From the NCBI GenBank assembly GCA_041320695.1, contig JBGGOQ010000001.1:248001-312000 (forward strand): DNA of 64,000 nucleotides, given 5' to 3'. This document shows positions 53,987 to 64,000 of this stretch, piece after piece. The notes under the pieces are model-generated. The model searched no databases and had not been told where the DNA came from. It worked only from the letters and a program-made list of their open reading frames with translations. The DNA is from Caldicellulosiruptoraceae bacterium PP1. Its GTDB lineage: Bacteria; Bacillota; Thermoanaerobacteria; Caldicellulosiruptorales; Caldicellulosiruptoraceae. How positions within the stretch are numbered: the stretch's first letter is position 1; the number at the start of each line of letters is the position of its first letter. The translations under genes were made by a program, and so were the position numbers.

Positions 53987-56515
53987 ATGAATCTTGTTAT
54001 CATTGATGGATATAGTTTAATTTACAGATGCTATTATGGTGTGCCATTTTTATCAACAAGTTCAAATATTCCTACCAATGCTATTTATGGTTTTACAAAT
54101 ATACTTTTTAAGATTTATGAAAATGTAAAGCCAGATTATATTTGTATTGCATTTGATTCAAAAAAAATTTTTCGGAAAGAAAGTTTTGAAGAATACAAAG
54201 CAAATAGAAAACCAATGCCTGATGAATTAAGTGTTCAACTTCCATATATAAAAGATATATTAAATGCTATGAAAATAAATATGATAGAGATTGAAGGATA
54301 CGAAGCTGACGATATTATTGGTTCTATTTCATATAAGTTTAAAAATGAAGATATTAAAATAATCATTTTTACTGGTGATAGAGATTTACTTCAATTAATT
54401 GATAAAAATATATCGGTTAATATTATTACAACAAAATTTGATAAAACCATTGATGATATATATACAATTGATAACATTAAAGAAAAGTTTGGCGTTCATT
54501 CAAATCAAGTAATTGATTACAAAGCTTTAGTAGGTGACCAAAGTGATAATATCCCAGGTATAAAAGGTATTGGACCTAAAACAGCTATAAAATTAATTGA
54601 AGAATATTGTAATTTAGATAATATTTATAAAAATATTGATAATATTAGTGGGTCAGTTAAGCAAAAGCTTTTAGAAAATAAAGAAGATGCTTATTTATCT
54701 AAAAATTTAGCAACAATTATTAAAGATATACCCATAAATATTTCATTAGAACAATTAAGGATAAGTAATTGGGATTATATGAAATTATATGATATTTTTA
54801 AATCTCTTGAATTTAAAAGCTTTATTGATAAAATAAACAAGGAGATAAAAATAAATGAAGAAGAAAATAAAATAACTGAAAAAACTCCTGAACAGTTATC
54901 AGATCAGGATATTATTAAATACTCTAATTGTTTTTCAATATTGTTTGATGAGAGACAGGATATTTTTTATATATATGATTTGAAAAAATTATACATTACA
55001 AAAGATATTAATGTAATTGAAAAAATTATCTCAGATATAAAAAAATATATAATTACTTTTGATTTTAAAAAAATATTGCATAAGATTAATTATAATAAAC
55101 AATTAATAATGAGCAATATTTTTGATTTAATGATTGCAACATATGTTTTAGATTCAAACAGAAAAGGATATGATTTAGAAAATATATTGTTAACATACTT
55201 AAATATAGACTTAACAAATATAAATTATCATCAAGCTGTTTTGTATTTTAATAACTTAAAAGATATACTAGAAAAACAACTAATAGAATATAACTGTTTT
55301 TATCTTTTTAAAGAAATTGAAATGCCTCTAATTTATATATTATATATTATGGAAAAAACAGGTGTAATGGTGGATGAAAAGAGTTTGTTTGAATATGAAA
55401 ATGAAATCTTAAATAAAATAAAAGATTTAGAAGATAAAATTTTTACTTTAGCAGGACAAACATTTAACATTAATTCACCAAAACAATTAGCTTCAATTTT
55501 GTTTGAAAATTTGAAGCTGCCTGTTATCAAAAAAACTAAGACTGGATATTCTACTGATGCTGAAGTTCTTGAACACCTTATTGATAAACATCCAATTATT
55601 GCTGACATTTTAGATTATAGAATGTTTAATAAGATATATACAACTTACTGTATTGGTTTAAGAAATTCTATTGATAACAAAAGTTCAAGAATCCATACAA
55701 GTTTTATTCAAACAGGAACTGCAACAGGGAGGCTTTCTAGCACTGAACCTAATCTACAAAATATACCAATAAAATATCCAGAAGGAAAATTAATTAGAAA
55801 GGTATTCGTTCCACAAGATGGGTTTATTCTTATTGATGCTGATTATTCACAAATTGAATTAAGAATATTAGCTCATTTATCAAAAGATGAGAATTTAATA
55901 AAAGCGTTTATAAATAATGAAGATATTCATTTACAAACTGCTTCTGAAATATTTGGTGTTCAAAAAGAAAATGTAACACCATTAATGAGGTCTCAAGCAA
56001 AAGCTGTTAATTTTGGTATAGTATATGGTATTTCTGATTTTGGATTATCAAGAGATTTAGGAATTTCAGTTAAAGAAGCAAATGAATATATTCAGAAATA
56101 TTTTGATAGATATCCTAAAGTTAAAGAATACTTAGATTTTACTATTGATTTTGCAAAGAAAAATGGATATGTTCTTACGTTATTTAACAGAAGAAGATAT
56201 ATAAAAGATATAAATTCTTCAAATAGAAACCTACGCCAATATTCTGAGAGAATTGCTATGAACTCACCTATACAAGGGACCGCAGCAGATATAATAAAAC
56301 TTGCTATGATTAAAATTTATAAGCAATTTGAAAAATATAATTTGAAGTCAAGGTTACTTCTCCAAGTTCATGATGAACTATTGATTGAAGCAGCTATAGA
56401 AGAGAAAGAAAATGTAAAAGAAATTATAAAAACAAGCATGGAAAATGCAACTCAATTATCGGTACCATTAATTGTCGATTGCAAAGAAGGAGTTAATTGG
56501 TATGAAGCAAAATAA
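53987..56515 (+). CDS. polA: DNA polymerase I
   Basis: A protein of 842 residues. The N-terminal 5' nuclease domain (about 1-290: IDGYSLIYRCYYG, EADDIIGS, TGDRDLLQL, YKALVGDQSDNIPGIKGIGPKTA) is followed by an exonuclease-like domain (about 310-450) in which the DxE and other metal ligands are not recognisable, so proofreading is probably lost as in Bacillus-type enzymes. The polymerase domain has motif A DADYSQIELRILAH, motif B RSQAKAVNFGIVYG and motif C QVHDELLIEA. It performs Okazaki fragment processing and repair synthesis. ATG follows AATGAGGGATTAATA; coaE overlaps its end. Confidence 0.97.
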   Translation: MNLVIIDGYSLIYRCYYGVPFLSTSSNIPTNAIYGFTNILFKIYENVKPDYICIAFDSKKIFRKESFEEYKANRKPMPDELSVQLPYIKDILNAMKINMIEIEGYEADDIIGSISYKFKNEDIKIIIFTGDRDLLQLIDKNISVNIITTKFDKTIDDIYTIDNIKEKFGVHSNQVIDYKALVGDQSDNIPGIKGIGPKTAIKLIEEYCNLDNIYKNIDNISGSVKQKLLENKEDAYLSKNLATIIKDIPINISLEQLRISNWDYMKLYDIFKSLEFKSFIDKINKEIKINEEENKITEKTPEQLSDQDIIKYSNCFSILFDERQDIFYIYDLKKLYITKDINVIEKIISDIKKYIITFDFKKILHKINYNKQLIMSNIFDLMIATYVLDSNRKGYDLENILLTYLNIDLTNINYHQAVLYFNNLKDILEKQLIEYNCFYLFKEIEMPLIYILYIMEKTGVMVDEKSLFEYENEILNKIKDLEDKIFTLAGQTFNINSPKQLASILFENLKLPVIKKTKTGYSTDAEVLEHLIDKHPIIADILDYRMFNKIYTTYCIGLRNSIDNKSSRIHTSFIQTGTATGRLSSTEPNLQNIPIKYPEGKLIRKVFVPQDGFILIDADYSQIELRILAHLSKDENLIKAFINNEDIHLQTASEIFGVQKENVTPLMRSQAKAVNFGIVYGISDFGLSRDLGISVKEANEYIQKYFDRYPKVKEYLDFTIDFAKKNGYVLTLFNRRRYIKDINSSNRNLRQYSERIAMNSPIQGTAADIIKLAMIKIYKQFEKYNLKSRLLLQVHDELLIEAAIEEKENVKEIIKTSMENATQLSVPLIVDCKEGVNWYEAK

Positions 56516-57092
56516 ACTAATAATAGGTATTACAGGGTTAGTTGGTTCAGGTAAATCTCTTGTTTCAAAATATTTAGAAACATTAGGCTTTTACTATATT
56601 AATGTAGATGCTGTATATCATGAAATGTTAATTAGCGATATAAGTCTAAAAAAACAGCTTATAGAAGCATTTGGAACAAAGATATTAAATAATGATATGA
56701 TTGATAGGAATGTATTACGAAATATTGTTCTTTCTAATGACAATAATTTTGAATTATTAAATAAAATAACTCATCCAAAAATATATATAAAAGTTAGTGA
56801 ATTGATAAAATCAATTGATGGTAACATAGTAATTGAAGCTGCTATTCTTTTTCAGACCGGATTAAATAAGTTATGCACGCATGTGTGGTATATAGATTCG
56901 CAAAAAGAAATAATTATTGAGAGAATTAAACAAAGAAATAATTTAGAAGAGAGGATTATTAGAAGTTTATTAAAGAAGCAAGAATATATTGAACAAACAA
57001 AATTTTATTGTGATGTAATAATTAAAAATGATAATTCCATTGAAAATTTATATGCACAAATTAATCTGACATTAATGAAAGAGGCTGAATAA
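56502..57092 (+). CDS. coaE: Dephospho-CoA kinase
   Basis: A P-loop kinase of 196 residues catalysing the last step of coenzyme A synthesis. Walker A GLVGSGKS lies near residue 12, with the substrate-binding INVDAVYH region and the lid-like ERIKQRNNLEE. The frame opens at 56472 inside polA, but AAGGAG before ATG 56502 and the family start KLIIGITGLVG fix the start. It overlaps polA by 14 bases and the next gene by one. polA-coaE pairing is frequent in Firmicutes. Confidence 0.94.
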   Translation: MKQNKLIIGITGLVGSGKSLVSKYLETLGFYYINVDAVYHEMLISDISLKKQLIEAFGTKILNNDMIDRNVLRNIVLSNDNNFELLNKITHPKIYIKVSELIKSIDGNIVIEAAILFQTGLNKLCTHVWYIDSQKEIIIERIKQRNNLEERIIRSLLKKQEYIEQTKFYCDVIIKNDNSIENLYAQINLTLMKEAE

Positions 57093-57652
57093 TGAAAAAG
57101 AGATTATTTATAATAATATTAATAATTATTATTTTTTTGTCTGTAAAACCTGTTTATATTAATATCCTTAAGCATATTTATCCTATTAAATTTAAACAGG
57201 AAATATTTTTCTATTCAAAAAAATATAATATTGATCCATATTTAGTATGTGCTGTAATAAAATCAGAGAGTAACTTTAATAATAAAGCTATTTCATTAAA
57301 AAATGCAAAAGGTCTTATGCAAATAACAGATTCTACTGCGTTTTGGATATCAGAAAAATTAAATATAGAAAATTTTAGATCTGAAATGTTGTTTAATCCT
57401 GATTATAATATTATGTTTGGAACATGGTATTTATCTTATTTAATAAATTATTATAATGGTAATATTAAATATACAATAATGGCTTATAATGCAGGGTTAT
57501 CTAATGTTAATAAATGGATAAAGAACAGAGAAGGAGTAGATGTTGAAATACCTTTTAATGAAACAAAATTATTTTTAAGAGGTGTATTAAGAAACTATGA
57601 AATTTATAAAACAATCTATCCTAATTATTTTGATAATTATTATAACAATTAA
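57092..57652 (+). CDS. Membrane-anchored lytic transglycosylase, SLT family
   Basis: A protein of 186 residues. An N-terminal hydrophobic anchor (about 5-22) is followed by a soluble-lytic-transglycosylase domain (about 32-180) with the catalytic Glu59 in IKSESNFN, the AKGLMQI block, FNPDYNIMFGTWYLSYL and the terminal AYNAGLSNVNKW. It cleaves peptidoglycan glycan strands to 1,6-anhydromuropeptides outside the membrane. coaE-slt is a common clostridial pair. Its last 56 bases overlap the start of the peptide-binding lipoprotein gene. Confidence 0.93.
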   Translation: MKKRLFIIILIIIIFLSVKPVYINILKHIYPIKFKQEIFFYSKKYNIDPYLVCAVIKSESNFNNKAISLKNAKGLMQITDSTAFWISEKLNIENFRSEMLFNPDYNIMFGTWYLSYLINYYNGNIKYTIMAYNAGLSNVNKWIKNREGVDVEIPFNETKLFLRGVLRNYEIYKTIYPNYFDNYYNN

Positions 57653-59111
57653 TTTTTCATCTTGTAGTAATTTAAATGAAAATAAATATAATAGCTCACA
57701 AATAATACATAAGATAAATTATAATACAAATTATTCATTAAATTTGCGAAATATTAATAACGATTTGTTTCTTTCTATTGTTGAGCCAATTACTTTAAAT
57801 CCTGTACTGAATAATAATGCAGAAACAAAGTATTTATTAGAGCTCTGTTATGAGCCATTATTTAGAATTGACAATGGAGTAATAATACCAATACTTGCAG
57901 ACAAGATAGATATATCAGATAATTATAGGATAATTAATGTAAAATTAAAAAATAATGTGTTTTTTAATAATAATCAAAGACTAAAATCAAGTGATGTTTA
58001 TCAAAGTTTTATGTTAAGTAAAAATATAAATAATGATTTATATAAAAATATAAAAGAAAGCTTAATTGAATTATACATTATAAATGATCTAAATATTAGG
58101 TTCATATTTAAAAATTCTACATATTACAACTTATTTCTTCTACAAGATATTCCAATTATAAAGTTTGATAAAAACAGAATTTATGAAAAGGAATATATAC
58201 CTTTTGGTACTGGGCCATATATGGTTAGTTCTGTTAAACCAAAAGATGAGCTTATACTAACTTCAAATAATCTATATTATAAAAACCAACCACACATTAA
58301 TACTATTAAAGTAAAATATGTTAAAGATTTAAAAGGCGAATTAAATTTATTTAATTCAAAGCTAACAGATTTATTAATTTCTGAAAATAGTGATTGGAAA
58401 TATAACTTTGACTCTAATTATTATAACTATATTGATTTTACAACTAATATATTTGAGTGTATTTTATTTAATGAAAGAAAATATCCAACTAATATAATTG
58501 AAATAAGAAAAAATGTTTATTCTTTAATTGATATAAGTAAAATTTTAAATGATTCATATTATGGTCAACTAGAAGAAAACTATTATCCTATTCATCCATA
58601 CTTTTTAAAAAACAATTTAAAACCTAAAAAATATAAACCTAAAATAAGTTGGTATAATCCAAAAAAGATTATTATTTTAGTTAATCAAGAAAATAAATAT
58701 AGAATAAGTCTGGCATATTATTTAAAGGATATATTAGAAGCTAACAAATTCCAAGTTGATCTTCAAATAATTAATTTTAATGATTATTCCAATAAAATCA
58801 ATAATGGTGAATTTAATATAGCTATATGCGGATTAAGAGTTGATACTCCTATTGGATTTAATACACTTTTTGGAATAGCAGGAAGTAATATAATTAGCAA
58901 ATGGATTTTTAACGATATATATAATTTTAAAAGTGTAGATGATTTCAATCAAAAATTAAAAGATATAAATGTAAAAATGGAAAACTATTTTCCTTTTATT
59001 GGACTTGGCTTTAAAAAAGGATCGATTATCTATGACAAAAGATTTAATATTATTATAAAACCACAATTTAATATACCTATAAATAATTCTAATCTATGGC
59101 TTATAAAATAA
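57597..59111 (+). CDS. Orphan peptide/nickel-type ABC substrate-binding lipoprotein (SBP family 5)
   Basis: A protein of 504 residues. It has a signal peptide with lipobox NFSSC, lipidated Cys23, then the family 5 fold: LFLSIVEPITLNPVLNNNAETKYLLELCYEPLFRID, KLKNNVFFNNNQRLKSSDVYQSF and FGTGPYMVSS. OppA/DppA-like members bind oligopeptides. It has no permease or ATPase genes nearby and replaces many usual Gly/Ala residues by Asn/Ile, so it may serve a distant transporter or have another role. ATG at 57597 follows GAGGTG (12 bases) inside the transglycosylase gene, so expression is coupled to it. Confidence 0.83.
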   Translation: MKFIKQSILIILIIIITINFSSCSNLNENKYNSSQIIHKINYNTNYSLNLRNINNDLFLSIVEPITLNPVLNNNAETKYLLELCYEPLFRIDNGVIIPILADKIDISDNYRIINVKLKNNVFFNNNQRLKSSDVYQSFMLSKNINNDLYKNIKESLIELYIINDLNIRFIFKNSTYYNLFLLQDIPIIKFDKNRIYEKEYIPFGTGPYMVSSVKPKDELILTSNNLYYKNQPHINTIKVKYVKDLKGELNLFNSKLTDLLISENSDWKYNFDSNYYNYIDFTTNIFECILFNERKYPTNIIEIRKNVYSLIDISKILNDSYYGQLEENYYPIHPYFLKNNLKPKKYKPKISWYNPKKIIILVNQENKYRISLAYYLKDILEANKFQVDLQIINFNDYSNKINNGEFNIAICGLRVDTPIGFNTLFGIAGSNIISKWIFNDIYNFKSVDDFNQKLKDINVKMENYFPFIGLGFKKGSIIYDKRFNIIIKPQFNIPINNSNLWLIK

Positions 59112-59172
59112 ATATCAAACATTTGTTTGAAATATGTATTTAGTTAATATAAAATATAATTGGTGATTTATT

Positions 59173-61149
59173 ATGAATAAATTTCAAGTAATATCAGATT
59201 TCAAACCTTCAGGTGATCAGCCTAAGGCTATAAACGAATTAACTGAAAGTATTTTAAAAGGTAATAGATATCAAACATTATTAGGTGTTACGGGTTCAGG
59301 TAAAACTTATACAATGGCTAAGGTAATAGAAAATGTTCAAAAACCAACTTTGGTTCTTGCTCATAACAAAACTTTAGCAGCACAATTATGTAGTGAGTTT
59401 AGGGAGTTCTTCCCAAACAATGCTGTTGAGTATTTTGTTAGTTATTATGATTATTATCAGCCTGAAGCGTATTTACCTGAAACTGACACATATATTGAAA
59501 AGGATTCATCTATTAATGATGAAATTGATAAATTAAGACATTCTGCAACATCAGCCTTATTTGAACGAAATGATGTAATTATAGTAGCAAGTGTATCTTG
59601 TATATATAGTTTGGGAAGTCCAGATGATTATAAAAATTTAACTGTTTCTTTAAGACCTGGGATGGTTAAAGATAGAGATGAAGTTATTAAAGAATTAATA
59701 AGAATGCAATATATTAGAAATGATATTGATTTTAGACGAGGAACTTTTCGTGTTAGAGGAGATGTACTTGAAATTTTTCCTGCTTCATATTCTGATAAAG
59801 CGATAAGAGTGGAATTTTGGGGAGATGAAATAGAAAGGATTACCGAATTTAACGTAATAACTGGAGAAATAATCGGAAGACTTATCCATGCTGCAATATT
59901 CCCTGCTTCTCATTATGTAACAACAAGAGATAAAATGAATTTAGCTATTAAGAGTATTGAAGAGGAGTTGAAAGAAAGAGTTGATCAGTTTACTAAACAG
60001 GGAAAATTGTTAGAAGCTCAAAGGTTATTACAGAGAACAAGATATGACATTGAAATGCTTCAAGAAGCTGGTTTTTGTAAAGGTATTGAAAATTATTCAA
60101 GGCATCTTACCGGTCGACCTCCAGGTTCTGCACCTTACACTTTAATAGACTATTTTCCAAAAGATTTTTTATTGTTTGTCGATGAATCCCATGTTACTAT
60201 ACCGCAAGTAAGAGGAATGTATAATGGAGATAAAGCAAGAAAAGATATCTTAATAGAATATGGATTTAGATTGCCATCTGCATATGATAATAGGCCATTA
60301 ACATTTGAAGAGTTTGAAAATAAATTAAACCAAGTAGTATTTGTTAGTGCAACTCCTGCTAATTATGAAATATCAAAATCAAGTGTTATTGTGGAGCAAA
60401 TAATAAGACCGACTGGATTAGTAGATCCTGAACTTGAAGTCAGACCAACTGAAAAACAAGTTGATTTTTTAATAGACCAAATAAAAAAGTGTGTTGAAAA
60501 AAATCAACGGGTTTTAATTACCACATTAACTAAGAAAATGGCCGAAAACTTAACTGATTATTTAAAAAATGTTGGCATTAAGGTAAGATATCTTCATTCT
60601 GATATTGATACAATTGAAAGAATGCAAATAATTAGAGATTTAAGACTTGGAAAGTTTGATGTGCTGGTAGGAATAAATTTATTAAGGGAAGGATTAGATT
60701 TACCTGAAGTGTCATTAGTTGCAATCTTAGATGCTGACAAGCAAGGTTTTCTACGTTCTGAAACATCTCTTATACAAACAATTGGTAGAGCAGCTAGAAA
60801 TGTCGATGGAAAGGTTATTATGTTTGCTGATAATATTACAACAGCTATGCAAAAAGCTATTGATGAAACAAATAGGAGAAGAAGGATTCAAATTGAATAT
60901 AATATTCAAAATAATATTATTCCAAAGACTATTACAAAAGGAATTAGACAAATAATTGAAGCAACACTTGTAGCTGAAGATGAAATACCATTTGAGGTAA
61001 AAGGAATTGAGAAAAATCTTACAAAAGACCAGATTTTAGAAATGATAAAGGATTTAGAAAAACAGATGAAGCAATATGCTATTGAATTAGAATTTGAAAA
61101 AGCAGCAAATATTAGAGATAAAATATTTGAATTAAAAAAACAAATATAG
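59173..61149 (+). CDS. uvrB: Excinuclease ABC subunit B
   Basis: A 658-residue helicase-like damage-verification subunit of nucleotide excision repair. Visible in order: Walker A GVTGSGKT (near residue 38), the beta-hairpin [21 protein letters not shown] (near 93), helicase motif DESH, the motif VI region QTIGRAARN, and the C-terminal UVR domain for UvrC contact (about 622-658). All expected parts are intact. A weak ribosome site (TTGGTGAT) precedes ATG; uvrA follows after 27 bases. Confidence 0.97.
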   Translation: MNKFQVISDFKPSGDQPKAINELTESILKGNRYQTLLGVTGSGKTYTMAKVIENVQKPTLVLAHNKTLAAQLCSEFREFFPNNAVEYFVSYYDYYQPEAYLPETDTYIEKDSSINDEIDKLRHSATSALFERNDVIIVASVSCIYSLGSPDDYKNLTVSLRPGMVKDRDEVIKELIRMQYIRNDIDFRRGTFRVRGDVLEIFPASYSDKAIRVEFWGDEIERITEFNVITGEIIGRLIHAAIFPASHYVTTRDKMNLAIKSIEEELKERVDQFTKQGKLLEAQRLLQRTRYDIEMLQEAGFCKGIENYSRHLTGRPPGSAPYTLIDYFPKDFLLFVDESHVTIPQVRGMYNGDKARKDILIEYGFRLPSAYDNRPLTFEEFENKLNQVVFVSATPANYEISKSSVIVEQIIRPTGLVDPELEVRPTEKQVDFLIDQIKKCVEKNQRVLITTLTKKMAENLTDYLKNVGIKVRYLHSDIDTIERMQIIRDLRLGKFDVLVGINLLREGLDLPEVSLVAILDADKQGFLRSETSLIQTIGRAARNVDGKVIMFADNITTAMQKAIDETNRRRRIQIEYNIQNNIIPKTITKGIRQIIEATLVAEDEIPFEVKGIEKNLTKDQILEMIKDLEKQMKQYAIELEFEKAANIRDKIFELKKQI

Positions 61150-61176
61150 ATTGATTTTTTCGGAGGAAGGTTATTA

Positions 61177-64000
61177 ATGTCAAAAGACTTTATTTTTATA
61201 AAAGGTGCAAAAGAGCATAATTTAAAAAATATAGATTTAAAATTACCAAGAGATAAAATGATTGTTTTTACTGGGCTTTCTGGTTCAGGTAAATCATCAT
61301 TGGCATTTGATACAATTTATGCAGAAGGTCAAAGAAGATATATTGAATCACTATCTTCATATGCAAGGCAATTTTTAGGAATGATGGAGAAACCTGATGT
61401 AGAATATATTGAAGGGCTTTCTCCTGCAATTTCTATTGACCAAAAAACAACATCAAAAAATCCACGTTCAACTGTAGGTACAGTTACAGAAATATATGAT
61501 TACTTAAGGTTATTATTTGCAAGAATTGGTAAACCTCATTGTTATAAATGTGGAAAACCAATATCTCAACAAACCATTGACCAAATAGTTGATGAAATAC
61601 TCAAATTAAGTGAAGGTACAAAAATACAAGTATTAGCACCAATTGTTAGAGGAAGAAAAGGTGAGTACTCAAAACAATTTGAGGACCTTAAAAAAAGCGG
61701 TTTTGTAAGAGTTAGAGTTGATAATAATATATATGAATTGGAAGATGAAATAAAACTTGATAAAAATAAAAAGCACAATATAGAGATTGTGATTGATAGA
61801 ATAATTGTAAAACCTCAAATTGAATCTAGATTGACTGGTTCAATAGAAACAGCTATAAATTTATCAGGTGGTATTGTAATAATAAATGTTAATAATGAAA
61901 AAGATATGATTTTTTCACAAAATTTTGCATGTATTGATTGTGGAATTTCTATTGAAGAAATTAGTCCTAGATTATTTTCATTTAATACTCCGTATGGTGC
62001 TTGTCCAAAATGTACTGGATTAGGTGTTTTAAAAAAGATAAATCCAGATTTATTAATACCAGACAAAAGTTTACCAATAAATCAAGTTAACGTATGTGGT
62101 TGGAACTTTGCTGATCCAAATTCTATTGCTGGCTTTATATTGCAAGCATTATCAAAAGAGTATAATTTTTCAATTGATACTCCAATAAATCAATTACCTA
62201 AAAAAGTATTAGATATATTTTTTTATGGCACAAATGAAAAATTAAATATTGTAACTCCGCGTGGTTCATATACCTCAAGTTTTGAAGGAATTATTAACAA
62301 TCTTGAAAGAAGGTATAGGGAAACTCAATCAGAATATGTGAAACAAGAGATTGAAGAATTAATGAGTTCAGTTGACTGTCCAGAATGTAATGGTAAAAGA
62401 CTAAAAAAAGAGGCATTATCTATATTGATTGATGGAAAATCAATTGCTGATATTACTGATATGAATATATTAGAAATCCAGAATTTTATAACTAATATTA
62501 AACTAACCAATAGAGATCAGATAATTGCCAAACCAATTATGAAGGAGATATTTTCAAGACTTAATTTTTTAATTGATGTAGGCTTGGATTATTTAACATT
62601 ATCACGTTCAGCAGGAACATTATCAGGCGGTGAAGCTCAAAGAATTAGACTTGCAACACAGATAGGGTCTGGTTTGGTTGGTGTTTTATATATTCTTGAT
62701 GAACCTAGCATAGGACTTCATCAAAGAGATAATGTTAAACTTATCAAAACTTTAAAACACTTAAAAGACCTCGGAAATACTTTAATAGTTGTTGAACATG
62801 ATGAAGAAACTATAAAAAATGCTGATTATATAGTTGATATAGGACCTGGAGCAGGAGAACATGGTGGCAAAGTAGTAGCTGCAGGATCTTTAGAAGATAT
62901 TCTATCATGTGAGGAATCATTAACTGGTCAATATCTGTCTGGCAAAAGGAAAATTGAAATTCCAAATGAAAGAAGACGTATTAGTGGTAAATGGATTGAA
63001 ATAATCGGAGCAAAAGAAAATAATCTAAAAAATATAAATGTTAAAATACCAGTAGGTCTCTTTACATGTATTACTGGTGTATCTGGTTCAGGAAAAAGCT
63101 CATTAATAAATGAAATTCTTTATAAGACAGCTTCTTCAGTATTAAATAAATCAAATTTAGTACCAGGTAAATGTGATAAGATATTAGGATTTGAATATTT
63201 TGATAAAGTGATAAATATTGATCAGTCTCCAATTGGGAGAACACCTCGTTCTAATCCTGCAACGTATACTGGTGTCTTTGATCTTATTAGAGATGTATTT
63301 TCTCAAACTACCGAAGCGAAAATGCGAGGATATAAAGCCGGGAGATTTAGCTTTAATTTAAAAGGCGGAAGATGTGAAGCATGTAACGGTGATGGGATTG
63401 TAAAAATTGAAATGCATTTTCTGCCAGATGTTTATGTCCCTTGTGAAGTTTGTAAAGGAAAAAGATATAATAGAGAAACACTTGAAGTTAAATATAAAAA
63501 TAAAAATATTTCTGAAGTATTAGAAATGACTGTTGAAGATGCACTTGATTTTTTTGAAAATATACCAAGAATAAAATCGAAACTTCAAACTTTATACGAC
63601 GTTGGATTAGGCTATATAAAGCTTGGACAACCTTCTACAACTTTATCTGGTGGTGAAGCTCAAAGAATTAAATTATCAACAGAACTATCAAGAAAAAGTA
63701 CAGGGAAAACATTGTATATTCTTGATGAGCCAACAACTGGACTTCATATGGCTGATATAGATAGATTGATTGGTGTTCTTCAAAGGCTAGTAGATATGGG
63801 TAATACTGTTGTCGTAATAGAACATAATCTTGACGTAATTAAGGTTGCAGATTATATTATTGATCTTGGACCAGAAGGAGGAGATAGAGGCGGAGAGGTT
63901 ATAGCCTTTGGTTCTCCCGAAGAGATTGCAAATAATCCAATATCATATACCGGATTATTTTTAAAAGAGATACTTGAAAATAATACGCTTTTAAAAAGAT
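61177..64000 (+). CDS. uvrA: Excinuclease ABC subunit A (3' end outside the window)
   Basis: The frame is open for 941 codons from ATG 61177 (ribosome site CGGAGGAAGG) to the right edge without a stop; full-length UvrA is about 940-950 residues, so only the last few residues are missing. Two ABC modules are present: Walker [11 protein letters not shown] and [10 protein letters not shown], signatures [14 protein letters not shown] and [14 protein letters not shown], and Walker B segments YILDEPS and [11 protein letters not shown]. Zinc-binding cysteine pairs appear at CYKCG, CIDCG with CPKC, and CEACNGDG with CEVCKG. It finds DNA damage and loads UvrB. Confidence 0.97.
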   Translation, partial: MSKDFIFIKGAKEHNLKNIDLKLPRDKMIVFTGLSGSGKSSLAFDTIYAEGQRRYIESLSSYARQFLGMMEKPDVEYIEGLSPAISIDQKTTSKNPRSTVGTVTEIYDYLRLLFARIGKPHCYKCGKPISQQTIDQIVDEILKLSEGTKIQVLAPIVRGRKGEYSKQFEDLKKSGFVRVRVDNNIYELEDEIKLDKNKKHNIEIVIDRIIVKPQIESRLTGSIETAINLSGGIVIINVNNEKDMIFSQNFACIDCGISIEEISPRLFSFNTPYGACPKCTGLGVLKKINPDLLIPDKSLPINQVNVCGWNFADPNSIAGFILQALSKEYNFSIDTPINQLPKKVLDIFFYGTNEKLNIVTPRGSYTSSFEGIINNLERRYRETQSEYVKQEIEELMSSVDCPECNGKRLKKEALSILIDGKSIADITDMNILEIQNFITNIKLTNRDQIIAKPIMKEIFSRLNFLIDVGLDYLTLSRSAGTLSGGEAQRIRLATQIGSGLVGVLYILDEPSIGLHQRDNVKLIKTLKHLKDLGNTLIVVEHDEETIKNADYIVDIGPGAGEHGGKVVAAGSLEDILSCEESLTGQYLSGKRKIEIPNERRRISGKWIEIIGAKENNLKNINVKIPVGLFTCITGVSGSGKSSLINEILYKTASSVLNKSNLVPGKCDKILGFEYFDKVINIDQSPIGRTPRSNPATYTGVFDLIRDVFSQTTEAKMRGYKAGRFSFNLKGGRCEACNGDGIVKIEMHFLPDVYVPCEVCKGKRYNRETLEVKYKNKNISEVLEMTVEDALDFFENIPRIKSKLQTLYDVGLGYIKLGQPSTTLSGGEAQRIKLSTELSRKSTGKTLYILDEPTTGLHMADIDRLIGVLQRLVDMGNTVVVIEHNLDVIKVADYIIDLGPEGGDRGGEVIAFGSPEEIANNPISYTGLFLKEILENNTLLKR

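Overview
The window is about 72% A+T and almost fully coding. It looks like the chromosome of a spore-forming, strictly anaerobic low-GC Firmicute of the Clostridia type. The evidence is: sporulation-linked genes (ylbJ, a PdaB-like deacetylase with a sigma-E-like promoter); oxygen-defence and redox proteins of anaerobes (desulfoferrodoxin, rubredoxin); acetate formation by Pta-AckA; 2-hydroxyacyl-CoA dehydratase/activase-type iron-sulfur proteins; HisZ with a short HisG; a purE-C-S-Q-L-F-M-N-H-D operon; strong GGAGG/GAGGTGAT ribosome sites; and frequent TTG starts. No tRNA, rRNA, CRISPR array, insertion sequence or prophage was seen. Genus cannot be fixed from the sequence alone.

Layout. 1-3.2 kb: end of a coiled-coil protein, ylbJ (-), a patatin-like phospholipase (+), tmcAL (-). 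3.2-6 kb: pta-ackA and a convergent desulfoferrodoxin gene sharing a bidirectional terminator. 6.1-10.8 kb: valS, folC and a small transaldolase. 10.8-17.5 kb: pgeF with a PhoP/PhoR-like two-component system, then two divergent phosphate units: Pit + DUF47 (-) and pstB-phoU (+) behind PhoP-box-like repeats, with no pstSCA. 17.6-25.1 kb: a complete histidine operon, hisZGDCBHAF(IE), with its own promoter and terminator. 25.2-29 kb: mannose-1-phosphate guanylyltransferase, murJ, a GNAT acetyltransferase, nth. 29-32 kb: three overlapping genes for dehydratase/activase-family Fe-S proteins. 32.0-32.3 kb: a probable 6S RNA gene with its own promoter and terminator, followed by tcdA.

33-41.2 kb: a DivIVA-like coiled-coil protein, a PdaB-like polysaccharide deacetylase, an unknown protein, an SSB-like protein, pgsA, a small holin-like membrane protein, an AIR-synthase/HypE-like protein, and a second two-component system directly upstream of an HtrA-type membrane protease (resembling CssRS-HtrA). 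41.2-53.1 kb: an NCS2 purine permease and the ten-gene purine operon. 53.2-54 kb: rubredoxin, then 570 bp containing a decayed reading frame on the minus strand. 54-64 kb: polA, coaE, a lytic transglycosylase, an orphan peptide-binding lipoprotein, uvrB, and uvrA, which runs off the window about 941 codons in.

No large novel gene system is evident. The observations most worth following are small: the 6S RNA whose promoter starts inside the upstream activase gene; the split dehydratase-like cassette; PhoP-box-like control of a pstB-phoU pair lacking its transporter; a hairpin between the only Shine-Dalgarno and the start of purD; an extended stem that would mask the ribosome site of the gene after pgsA; a possible ATT start for nth; and an unannotated pseudogene.
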